From Amanita rubescens (lineage: Eukaryota; Basidiomycota; Agaricomycetes; Agaricales; Amanitaceae), in assembly GCA_015039365.1 (NCBI GenBank), contig WION01000367.1:1-52657 (forward strand): a DNA stretch of 52,657 bases, read 5' to 3'. Under the pieces are notes generated by a model. That model did not search any database. It was not told where the DNA came from and worked only from the letters and a program-made list of their open reading frames with translations. A program made the position numbers and the translations under genes. The first letter of the stretch is position 1; the number at the start of each line of letters is the position of its first letter. This document shows positions 9,850 through 19,467 of the stretch, one piece after another.

Positions 9850-11520
9850 ATGTTGCCCAGGTTTTACTCCTTGTTTTTCTTGCTGCTCGTCCTTTCTACC
9901 GCCGCCGCATCTTGGTGGTCATCGAGTCGAAGGATGCGGACACCTACACCTCGTGGTCGCACGCCCAGTTAACCGCTTGGCTAGAGGCGCACCATGTCGC
10001 AGTCCCGACCTCGGATCTGATCTCCAGTCTCTAGTCGCCCCAAAAGCCTCAAAATGGACCTATGATCAAATACGAATCCGCTCAACAAGCATTTGCAGAC
10101 ATTAGGGAAGACATTTTGGACAAGTGGGACGAGTCGCAGTTGCGCCAGTTCCTCTTCAGACAAGCTATCACCAAAAGGTCCGCGGGTGTTGCTTGCCAAG
10201 GCGAGGTATAGTTCGTTCAGGGATGCGGCCAACTCGCTGGCCTCTCTCGCGGGTGCGACGGCGAGCGTGTTGAATAAGAGTGCCTCGAGCTTGGCGAGCT
10301 CGGCGGCGGCAGCAGTAGCGCAGTCTACGAAGGATCCTTTCCGCGTTTTGGACGGCACGCGGGATTGCATTTTTTTCGAGTTGGAGCGGTCGTCAGCTTA
10401 GGTCTCACTTGGAGAAGAAGGGATAGGTGAAAAGCGAGGAGCACAAGGCAAGGGAGCAGCTGTCGTCTATGAAATATGCGTACGCGGCCGTTACGGAACC
10501 AATTTACGATGCCTGGAGCGATTCGGCCATGGTATGATCATCTTTTAGTTGTACGGATTTCATGCTCACGAATTTTAGCATGATCGGCTCGTGACGCACG
10601 GCGTCATCAAGTCCAGCGCTGAGAAGAACAGAGACAAACTGCGTGCATTCATGAATAAATATCATTACAGTGCTGTTTGGTCGACTTGGTCGGAACCACA
10701 GTTGGCGGTTACGTCAAAAGCGATGCGCAATTGACCAGAGACAAAATGATTAGTATCGTAAGTGAGGTATTCCCAAATAATTTGCTCTTTGCTCAAAGAG
10801 CACCTTCTGGGACGTCTGGTCAGATAGCGACATCCGGGATTGGTTCATCCAACACAATTACCCGCGTACCGATGCGCAAGTCAAGCACGATAAACTTATT
10901 AAAATGGCCAATGATAAGTGCGAGATTTCATAACAAAGAGCTAACCGTTCTTCAGGTACGACATTTACTCTGCGAGAGTAGCTGAATATCTTGTATGGCC
11001 TGATGCTCGTTTACTTGCGGGAAAAGGAAATAAGTGAAGAGTTCCTCCCAACGATCCAGCCGGATCTTTTGCGTGAGCGAGCAATTATGTTTCGTCAGAC
11101 TCGCTTCTAATGCTCTGATGTTAGAGGAGACTCGTATTCAGTGGATCCAAGTACAACACCATGCGGAGGCAACCCTTAACAAGATTAGAGACATTGTGAA
11201 CGAGGGCGTCTACAAGGCCGAGGAAGGCTTGGGTCGCATTTGGAGCATCCTCGCTGGCACCCGGGACAAGGCGAAAGAGCATGCAGGCCCATGAGGGTTA
11301 TTTGGCTTACAAAACGGCCACAGAAAGCATGAAGAATAAGTACGAACACACTAAAGAGAGCATTTATGACGAAGCTGTGAGCCTTGCAGAGCTAAAGGAG
11401 TTGGTAGTTTCGGAGTTACAGGAGCGCCCAAGTCAGGCTCGCCAAACGGCGGGCGAAGCGGTGGAGAGAGAGTCTCGAATAATGCATGTTCAAGTATACT
11501 GGCCAAGTTTTATTGGAGAT
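9850..11520 (+). pseudogene. Ish1/Msc1-type stress protein, broken
   Basis: The first 24 codons encode a clear signal peptide (Met, a Leu/Phe-rich core, then TAAASWW). Ish1-type motifs follow in changing frames: WSHAQLTAWLEAHHV (about 9950-9995), WDESQLRQFL (about 10123-10155), a WSDSDIRDWF segment (about 10818-10850) and VWPDARL (about 10995-11015). After these comes the typical helical tail (RIQWIQVQHHAEATLNKIRD, about 11132-11190). Family members sit at the ER/nuclear envelope and are linked to stress response in yeasts. Here the reading frame breaks repeatedly: a frameshift about 90 bp after the start, a TAG near 10032, and further shifts near 10190, 10700, 11020 and 11290. No single spliced product can be made. 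Confidence 0.7.
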
Positions 11521-11524
11521 GGCA

Positions 11525-11973
11525 TTTGTATGCTTTGCTGAATCCTAGGATTCAATTCCATTATGCCTCTCATCTTCACCTTGGGACAACAACTCGCGTA
11601 GTAAAAAACAACACATCACGACTGAGCCCGGACAGCCTGTACAATGTATAAACTTCACCAAGTTGAGAAAGTACAAACTCAGAGTCGGTGACTTGAGCTC
11701 TTCCAAGACCTGCCCTCTGCTGTGGAGCCAGGCGGTTGTTGGAGCTAGGTCGGTATATAGTGCGCCAATCGTTTTTCCAGGATTTGAATACTTAGCTCGT
11801 TCCAGCGCCCAGGTCACGGTTGACAGCTTCTTTGGCAAGTGCGTCAGCCTAAGCTTCCTTGGCACGTTGTACTCCGACTCTGTTTGCGTGTGCGCACACT
11901 CACCTCATCGCTCTAGTCGCTTGGGTTCCTGCCACAGCTAAAGCCTACAATCCAATACCAATCGTCGATCAAC
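11525..11973. other. Intergenic upstream of the 11.97-kb gene
   Basis: No coding region recognised. It probably contains the promoter and 5' UTR of the gene starting at 11974. Short frames on both strands look like chance. Confidence 0.35.
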
Positions 11974-14350
11974 ATGTCAAGCCCAGACCCTGGACCTTCC
12001 CGCACTCAGGTTAGCGCAAAACGCCATCGATCAATCATGGCAAGCCCAGACCCTCCCCCTCCTTCCAGCACTCAGGCTGGCAAAAAACGCAAACTTTCTC
12101 CGCGCCCGCGTACCATAGCAGAGAAGGCTAGTAAAGGACTCAATATCCTACAACAATTGAAAACCGTGACTGAGAAAACTAAGGCAAAAGCCCGTCAGGA
12201 GCAGATCAACCGTATTGACGAAGTAGCTGAAATACTCAAAGAAATTCGCACCGATAGCGAAGCCATTTCACACACGCCGTTCTCGAAAGTAGATCTTGAC
12301 ACTCTCATGTCGATTGGTATAACCGAAGCCAACTATAATCTCATTGTACGGTCAGTTAAAGTAGCCGAAATTGAGGCGCTTGGAAATGCCGATGAATCTG
12401 CGCAGATTTTGTCCCTTGGTCGAACGGAGCAAGTCATCGGACAGCTGATATACAATTGTGTTTCCCTCTCGGTACGTAAGTTACCTTACTGTATGCTTCA
12501 AATTGCTCACTCTCACTGCACATAAAGACTGAGGCTGGAAGGCGAATATTAATCAACGCAATATTGGTTCACCTTGCCGATGTCATGAAGGAACAAGGTT
12601 CAAGACTTCTCATCATCCCTGAAGTTCCAATACGTGATGCAACTTTTAAGACGAAAGAAGGGAGGCATTCGTTCGGTGGTGTAGTACACTACATGTTAAT
12701 CCGTGTTCAATCACATTTGGCTCGTAAGCATGTTCGAGTCTTGGTGAATCTTCAATACTAATACATACTTTTGTGTAGAGGATTTACTCGAAAACGCTGC
12801 TGATGCACTTACTAGTATGAGCCGTACATCAGACATACCTGTTGCTCCGGCCATTGTTGAAGCAAAGAAAGAGAATTTGAATCAGGCTCTTCCGCAGCCG
12901 ATCATCGCAGCGGCTTCATACTGCAATGAACACGGGTAAGAAGTTTAGCCCTGAATGGACTTAATTTGAATCATTATGATTTAATTCCAGGCTACGTGGT
13001 CTGCGAGGTTGCGTAACATCAGGAAAAACGTGGAAGTTCTTTGTTTACAGGGTTACCGCTGCATCCGACCCGGAAGATCATGAGGCAGAGTTTTGTTATT
13101 CGAAAGATATCAATTTGGACAAGGAATGTGCAGAATTACCACTTCTTCTGGGTTTGTTAAAGGATATGGTATGCTCTCTTATGCTATGTTTTTTGATTGA
13201 ATAATTGAGATTCATCAAACAGGTTGAGAATGTCCAGCACTTTGGCGATAATGAATTGAAGTACAGTCGACATCCCAATAATGCATACGGTCGGGACCCG
13301 GAAAAGTCTATGCATTATAGGGGATATGCAGTAACGGATATGTGACAAAAGTGACAAGTGTAACGGCTATCGCGCAAAGTAATTATCGATCGTCGTCTGC
13401 TTCGCATTCCTGGTTTCCTCTCTGCATAGCTGCGCCCGATATCTGCGAATATTCTCGGACAACTCAAAGGCCAGCTGAGGGTCACCATATTGAAGGCAAG
13501 ATGCCTGGATCTCCGTACAAAGAGATATGAGTGATGTGCGTGATAACAGCTTGTCAGCTTGTAAGCCGTTAATGATAATGCATTTGGATGACTATGGGTA
13601 TGTACTATGCGCTTCCAGTTTTGATCGATCTCGTAACTTCCGTGATAGGGTAGATTGGTCAAAGATAAGCCGTCCAGATGGGTGTGTGCGAAAGTAGTTG
13701 ACAATTTCAGTCTGATTTGCATCGGGATGGGAGTCAATGTAAGCGAACACCGTCATCCAATCTGCAAGAGTAAGATTTCGGCGTTTATCATTTATCGGTG
13801 GCAGCACAGATGTGGCCGGTGGGTTCTTAGGTTTCGGAACCCTCGGCTTTTTGGCCGGTCGAGCCTCAGTGGACTTGTCTGTGGCTTTCCGTTTGAGAAG
13901 ATTGCTGCCGATAGTGGCCAGTGGCCCCTTGGCAGTAGGGATTGACATTCAAAGATGCCCATATCACGCTGCTTTGATCACTTAAATATGTACAGTAAAA
14001 TTTGGACACGAGCATGCCACATAAGCGCTTAAGCCTAGAACACCGAGTGCCGGCGGCCGGAGCTTCCCTCATAATGCATATTTGTCACTATTTGTCTATG
14101 CATTATGCAATATGCAAAAATTCTAGCTTTTGTGCGCGCCCCAACATGGGACCCGGCAAATCCTATGCATTATCACGGTTATGCATCATGAGCATATGCA
14201 TTATTGGGATGCCGACTGTACTTCGTTCATCAACTTCAAGGCAATGACCCCGATGAGGAACGAGAGTTTGGTCATCAACTTCAAGGCGATGACCCCGATG
14301 AGGAACGGGAGTCTGGTCATCAAGTTGGTGAGGAGCGCGGTCATCAGTAA
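11974..14350 (+). CDS. Agaricomycete protein with possible PD-(D/E)XK-like core, last exon interrupted by a transposon
   Basis: Five exons: 11974-12471, 12528-12723, 12779-12935, 12991-13168, and 13223 onward. The N-terminus holds a duplicated P/S-rich unit with basic KKRKLSPRPR, a likely nuclear signal, then a helical region. The core has SFGGVVHYM, AIVEAKKENL and RGCVTSGKTWKFFVY. The EAKK segment after a GVV(D/H)Y segment resembles the order of PD-(D/E)XK nucleases, but that is inference. In this copy the first acidic position is His. The last exon is cut by a 955-bp element (13264-14218), so translation now ends inside it at 13345. Beyond the element the same frame continues to TAA at 14350 with a repetitive D/E/H/Q-rich tail. 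A paralogue lies at 16101-17298. Function unknown. Confidence 0.65.
13264..13289 (+). repeat. Left terminal inverted repeat of the pogo-like element
   Basis: Matches the right end (14193-14218, reverse complement) with a single mismatch over the first 20 bases and continues into ATAATGCATA on both sides. Confidence 0.85.
13367..13948 (-). pseudogene. Remnant pogo/Tigger transposase: HTH exon plus C-terminal tail, no DDE domain
   Basis: The frame 13948-13592 has a basic start (KPRVPKPKNPP) then a CENP-B/psq-type helix-turn-helix region (LADWMTVFAYIDSHPDANQ, STLSRKLRDRSKLEAHS). About 30 bp later a different frame reads a helical segment ending TTIDNYFAR and a stop at 13369-13367. That ending resembles the last residues of Agaricomycete Tigger-type transposases. 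Everything between, including the DDE catalytic triad, is gone. The remaining HTH could still bind the ends if expressed. Confidence 0.7.
14193..14218 (-). repeat. Right terminal inverted repeat of the pogo-like element
   Basis: Reverse complement begins CAGTCGGCATCCC and pairs with the left end. The flanking TA at 14219-14220 is the second copy of the target dinucleotide. Confidence 0.85.
14234..14330 (+). repeat. 45-bp tandem repeat in the separated 3' exon
   Basis: Two adjacent near-identical 45-bp units, each starting CTTCAAGGC, plus a partial third. They encode HQLQG(N/D)DPDEERE(F/S)G in the frame that continues the host gene across the transposon. The 45-bp period keeps frame. Confidence 0.7.
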
Positions 14351-14706
14351 TTGGAGTATGTCGAGTTTGGTCACTAGAACGGGAACCATGGACTTCTTAT
14401 GGACCCGAGAATAGTAGCTAGTAGCATCTGGCAAAAGAGATCATTTATTGGCAACGCATGGCCCTATGACAGTTTTACAGCGAGACATGACTATCAATGC
14501 GACATGGGTCATAGAGATACTTCATTCAGAACACCGGAGTTTCGCGTGTTCGTGCATCTCAATTTGAGACACCCACCTCGCCGTAGTCAATATTCAACAG
14601 CAAGTATGTTATATGGTTTTATTACATGTAAGTCCTTTTCAGATGCCGTATATGCATCGTCAGATGATCCCTTCGACAGTTTGCCCACTTCTAATCACGT
14701 TCGCTT
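14351..14706. other. Intergenic, nothing recognised
   Basis: No convincing gene. It separates the transposon-split gene from the F-box remnant and likely holds the remnant's 5' flank. Confidence 0.3.
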
Positions 14707-15740
14707 CAACATCAGTCATGAGCACGCCTAGCTCACCCACAAGTTACAACACCACACCAGTGCCCCACGTGTCATCGCCTAATCGTCCCTCTGCAATGCA
14801 AGTCCAACAAGAATGGCAATTGAGGGCGCATCTTTGTAGCAGTGGTCATTGCGACTATTTCCAATGGCTCTCTGACCCACTTCCGGTTGACACGTCATCC
14901 TGCTCAACGTCTCGTTCTACGTCCCCAACATCATCCGAGTCCTCGGGCAACGGAGCACCCCACGCCACTCTAACCATTCGTGTCCTACCACTTACTAGTG
15001 TAGGGCCATTATCACAATTATCATGTACCCTCGCCATGTATAAATCGACTCGCATCCATCCGGACTGTTTCCGGAAGGTGTGTCGCCGTCATTGTATTGC
15101 CGATGGTAATGCTGGTTACACTCATAGTCCGAATGGGATCCTTACAGTCATCCAGGAAATGTTAGCCCCTGTTAATGGGAGTATCGATGATTCTTTCGGA
15201 AACTTGCCGAACGAGTTGCTCAGCCGCATCTTTGTTCCTATGCGATGACTCCCCACTCCGAGGGGTGTTCTATGGCCGACTCGAAGTTCCACATCAACAT
15301 ACCATCTCTAAAGTGTGTTCGAGGTGGCGCCAGGTCGCACTAAGCACTGGTGCGCTATGTTTACAAAAACTTGATGTAAAATGTACTACGCGCATAGCTA
15401 GTCTTGTACCGGATGTGGGTTGGCCGAGCTGGCGACTATCCGTTGACCGTATCGGTTTACTTTTACTCAGACTGCTACAAAGTTTTTCTGGACTTCGTTA
15501 TTCCATTTCGGATTAAAAAGCTCAACATTGAGCGCTTGAGCGCTGCCGCTCCAGAAATTCGTGTCAAATGTTCAACACCTCTGTCCGGACATGGACAAAA
15601 GGTCCGCATCGGGCATGTGGTCACTCTTCGACACAGAGACCGCATCTTCCTGAAAGCGCCTAACGTTACAGACTGCATGAATTTTGATGCGTTGCTTGCC
15701 AGCGCGCCGATCCCATATATCCAAAAACCTACCACGTGAA
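14707..15740 (+). pseudogene. F-box gene remnant with Cys/His-rich N-terminal part
   Basis: The first frame carries a Ser-rich region, a Cys/His cluster (CSSGHCDYFQW; later CFRKVCRRHC) and then an F-box start, NLPNELLSRIF, at about 15204-15236. It ends at TGA 15246. The F-box continues in a second frame with CSRWRQVALST (about 15315-15345), and after another shift a third frame reads AGDYPLTVSVYF (about 15428-15463), typical of Agaricomycete F-box proteins. At least two frame changes without credible introns indicate a pseudogene. The Cys/His part resembles zinc-binding modules of transposon-associated fungal proteins, so a fusion with mobile DNA is possible but unproven. Confidence 0.55.
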
Positions 15741-16100
15741 CGTGCCCAGCTGTCACACACTCAGGCATTCTGAGTCTACAAGCGTGACAAGGCCACGTGG
15801 GACACGCGGGATTTTCAACAACTCAAACGAGGTTCAAAACCCTGCTGACCTTAATTAAGATAGAAGGACCCAGTGGACAACATTGTAGCTGAACTTGGCG
15901 TACGCTAGCCATTCGGCCCAGTCTGACTGACAGCAGAGACGAAGGTACTGCGTCTTCGGGCGAGCACGACGGAGAACCGCGAGACACGCTCCTACGTCGG
16001 GTCTCTCCGGTGAGGTTGCTCGGATGTAGCCGGTCCAGCATAGAATGCGTGGGAAAATGCCCGTAACGATGGACGAATCTCAACTCCACCAGTACGCGTC
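15741..16100. other. Intergenic upstream of the 16.1-kb paralogue
   Basis: No coding region recognised on either strand. Probably the 5' flank of the gene that starts at 16101. Confidence 0.3.
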
Positions 16101-17298
16101 ATGACTTCCCGGATGTCCCCTAACATTGCCACAAAATTATCTCAACTAATACCTGATTTCAAAAGCTATAATTCATCCCTGGATGATGATGAACTTAAAG
16201 AGATGAATTCAAAACTCATTGATGTCTTAGAGGATTTGCAGACAGACTTCCAAGTTGCCAATCTGCCTGTATGTACCATTACTTTTGAGAACTGTAAATC
16301 ACTAAATCTGTTGGCTTTCAGCACACATTGTTCTCAGATACTGATCTCTCTACTCTCTATCCAACTGGCATACGAATGTGATTGTAACCTCAGGCTTGTT
16401 GATAGTAAAATGGATCAGATCGAAGGCTTCTGGGAAAGCTGATGATTTGACCACTACCACAGAGCTTATCAATCTGGTGCAGAACCACTGGCATGTCTGG
16501 CTTGAGGTATGCCATATTAGTATCTTTGCTCTCTAATACCTCATGTATTCTCGATCTAAAGACTGACACTGGCAAGGCTGGATGTTGTATGATGATTGAC
16601 ATAATATTACTGCATATTGCCAAAGCAATGTACAGTCAAACATCAGAGGTTGTAATCATACCACAGTTCCCCATTGAGGAAACAACTTTCAATATGGGAC
16701 AGTTTAGTATGCCACATTCATTCAGTGGGGTGGTCGACTACCTTTTGGCTCATGTTCCCCCTGGAGATTTCTGTAGTAAGCAGCCTCTTTGCATTGTACA
16801 AGTATTTCTGTTTTTTATGTCTGTTTAGATTTTTTGCATGAATCTCCTGATTTAGCACTCATGTCAAGCCACAATACACCTGTTGCTCTTGTCATTAGAG
16901 CAAAGAAAGATAAGGTAATGGAGGCTTTTTCCCAGTCAGTAATCACAGCAGCATCATATTGTAAAAGAAAAAAGTTTGTTTCTCTCACTAATGTTGGAAC
17001 TTGCTAGTAACATTTATTCAGGCTATCTGTCATACGAGGTTGCATGACCTCGGGTGAAGAGTGGTCCTTCTTTGTTTACAAAGGTCCCACTGCTTCAGGA
17101 GGCAAAGAAGCACTATTTTCTTTTTCAGAAGCAATTAGTTTGGGTTCCAAATTGGAAAGACTACCATTGATTTTGGGCCTTTTGAAGGATATGGTATGTG
17201 CAAATCTGGCTTTTGCATTTCTGAATGATTCACACATTACACAGGTTGCAAATCCTTTCAATTTTGAACAAAAGTACTTCAAATCCCACTATGTGTGA
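16101..17298 (+). pseudogene. Paralogue of the 11974 gene, frameshifted
   Basis: Same exon order as the 11974 gene. Matching blocks include SFSGVVDYLLAHV (versus SFGGVVHYM), VIRAKKDKV (versus IVEAKKENL), RGCMTSGEEWSFFVY (versus RGCVTSGKTWKFFVY) and LPLILGLLKDM. Introns fall at equivalent places (donors near 16269, 16775 and 17194). About 16375 a one-base shift places TGA in frame, and the frame is recovered by dropping one base. The Asp of the first motif is kept, but the Glu of the EAKK motif is Arg. It lacks the basic N-terminal region and the repetitive C-tail of the other copy. Probably inactive, unless an intron was missed. Confidence 0.6.
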
Positions 17299-17639
17299 CT
17301 CCTTGATCTCCTTGGCATGTCAAGATCAATTGTAACAAGTAAGGAGTGTTGATTGCATTGCAAGAAGCTTTTTGTATAGCCCAAGCCTCTCAAGCCTCAC
17401 CTCATTCTTATGTCTCTTATATGTAGCTTGTTTCTCAGTCTTCAGATAAAGTATGTTGCGCGAAATCGGACAAAAATCAGAATTCCTCGAAAATAATGTG
17501 TGATCATCCTTTGCACGCATGGTCAGTCGTTATCATGCGTGGCCATGCATTATGCTCCTTTTCACTTCAGTTTTTGACCACTGCGTTGCCGCATATGTTG
17601 GCATTGGCATTGTGGTTGCGGCTGGCGGCATTGCAGCGG
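17299..17639. other. Intergenic, nothing recognised
   Basis: No gene seen. It marks the left border of the DNA2/family A duplication mosaic. Confidence 0.3.
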
Positions 17640-18045
17640 GCTGTTGAGTGGGCGCGTTTGAGAAGTTTATTGACTGACATGATAGATATAGTGCGCATCC
17701 ATCGGATCGTTGCCCTCGACAACGAAAACATTACGATGGGCAGCCTCAGCTCCAGGACGGAGCCGTAATATCCTTCCATTAGTTGGAAGAAATCATCCAG
17801 TAACTGAACTTGCTATTCATCCGCCTCCAGTCTTTCACAAGGTCTCTCGCCTGCAATAAAGTCATCAGCTACTAGGTCTCGATGAATATGTGGGTACACA
17901 CATGTCCAGCTCCCTTGACTCCTATCCGCAGTTGAGGATCTCAATCCCTATTCGATGGCACAGAAGCTGCGATATCAGCTTGATCTGCTGCCTATATAGC
18001 GAAATGATGTCAATTTGATCCTCGGCGCTCGCGTACACCGCACGA
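17640..18045 (-). pseudogene. DNA2 3'-end fragment (left)
   Basis: The + strand closely follows 19640-20130 inside DNA2: shared runs include the 'attacgatgggcagcctcagctcc' region and the 'gaagctgcgatatcagctt' region. An internal stretch (equivalent to about 19825-19885) is deleted and frames are broken. It lies just beyond the shared tail that follows family A copy 1. Confidence 0.8.
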
Positions 18046-18057
18046 TTCAAACGCGAC

Positions 18058-18500
18058 TTATGGTTTCATTCGGGATTCTCTCGAAAGAGACCCATTATTA
18101 ACGACTCGGAAATCAGGACTTTGGGAAGCTAGCATTTGATACCCGCAATGGAGTTGCAGCTCGTTGGCCACGCGGAAACGCCAAAGCTCCCATCTGTAGT
18201 GGACCATGTCATGAAGGGGGTTTATCGATTGCAGATTTATTGTTGTTGAAGTAATATGTGGCCAAGGAACGCACAGAATTCTGAAACCTTTGCGTGGCAA
18301 ATCAATATCATTTATAAAAAAAATCTTTATTACAACGATGAGAACTCGGAAAACACATCCTAGGGTCAACCGTACCAACAGATTTGAGGGTTGAGCCACA
18401 AATCTCCTGCACCGATCCTCATGCATTGGATTTGTTTTTCTGCTGACAATTAATGGAAACGTCGCGTCTAGCGCATTTTATATTGGTATACGTACAAAAG
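18058..18500 (-). repeat. Shared tail of the family A unit (copy 1)
   Basis: The minus strand matches the DNA after the other family A genes (25040-25400, 28170-28560, 37470-37860). Common words include an 'aatgcatgaggat' segment, 'tctcatcgttgtaataa', and the 'cactacagatgggagc' region. No convincing protein is encoded. Confidence 0.75.
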
Positions 18501-19385
18501 TCAAGGAATGTCCTCGAAATTATGCGGTAAGATTGCCGCATCCTCCTTTAGGATCATCGCAGGGATGGAATCTCGCCGTTGGATTAGCGCCCCTTCAGTA
18601 GGACGTTGGATGTGGCCGTCATAGTTTTTGATCAAATCTTTCACCGGCTCTACGATTTTGAGAACGCGAAAAACCACCAGCTCTTTTTCCGGACGCCGGG
18701 GACATACATAGCGTTCCAGTTGGACCACGCCGCTCCCTAGTGAAATTATTCTTTATATGGTTTATTCAAAACTGCCATGATAGCTTACCACCATATGGGT
18801 AGTCACAATAGCGGTAATCCCCAATCGGGCTGCTCGGCTACACAAAAACCAATTTGATCTTTTGTTGCTGTGTAGAACTTAAGTCTACTATTGTCGAAAC
18901 GGAAGAGAAAGGGCTGGCGAAAGTAATACAGGATGGGACGTCTCGATCCGAAACCATGTGACTTGTGCAGTGCTCTCTTCGTGACCCATGTGTCCAGCGT
19001 CGTCTGCGAGGTTAGACCATCGAGTATCAACTGTCCCCGAAAGTTGAGATAGGTAATTTGAGTAGCCAAGGTAGATAGGGGGATCGACCAAGGGTTAAAC
19101 CTGTCGGTCGACAACAGATCCTTGCCGTTGGGGAAATCCTCCAGACTATTCGCGCAACGGAAGCGTAATTCACCGACAAAGGGCGGAGCTTTGGGAGGGG
19201 TGTGGTAGTAAAGGAAGCCACGTGTGTTAGGAGGAAAAGGGACTCTGGAGTTGTGGTTGAGGCCTCGGAGGGACGCCGCTGACCCGCATGGTAGCTTTAT
19301 TGCGGGCCACACCAAGCCTGAAACATCAATACAATCTGACGGTTGCAAACGCTTTGGACAGTGTTGAAATGACGGGTGAACGCAT
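18501..19385 (-). pseudogene. Family A copy 1 (unknown function), two frameshifts
   Basis: Homologous over its whole length to the intact copies at 24119, 27267 and 36558. Compared with them it lacks two bases about 25 bp after the ATG (near 19360) and has an extra base near 18840 just before the YPYG motif, so neither the N-terminus nor the exon junction stays in frame. Otherwise the conserved blocks are present: NTRGFLYYHTPPKAPPFVGE, NPWSIPL, LYYFRQPFLFRFD and, in exon 2, VLKIVEPVKDLI and LPHNFED. It lies directly after the DNA2 stop on the same strand, about 80 bp away. Confidence 0.8.
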
Positions 19386-19467
19386 GAGAGAAGGACGTTC
19401 CCAGGCTGCAGTGTGTTACGATGAACAACAATACCATCTATGATACAAATTAATATACACGTTTCGT

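Larger units (their letters stand above)
13264..14218 (-). mobile_element. Pogo/Tigger-like element, internally deleted, 955 bp
   Basis: Terminal inverted repeats start CAGTCGACATCCCAATAATG at the left and CAGTCGGCATCCCAATAATG at the right (reverse complement), with a flanking TA on both sides (13262-13263 and 14219-14220). A TA target duplication is the Tc1/mariner-pogo signature. The minus strand encodes an N-terminal helix-turn-helix and a short C-terminal tail, but the DDE catalytic part is missing, so the copy is non-autonomous. Subterminal regions repeat ATGCAT-containing words several times, which may be transposase sites. It sits inside the last exon of the 11974 gene, in the opposite orientation. 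Confidence 0.85.
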
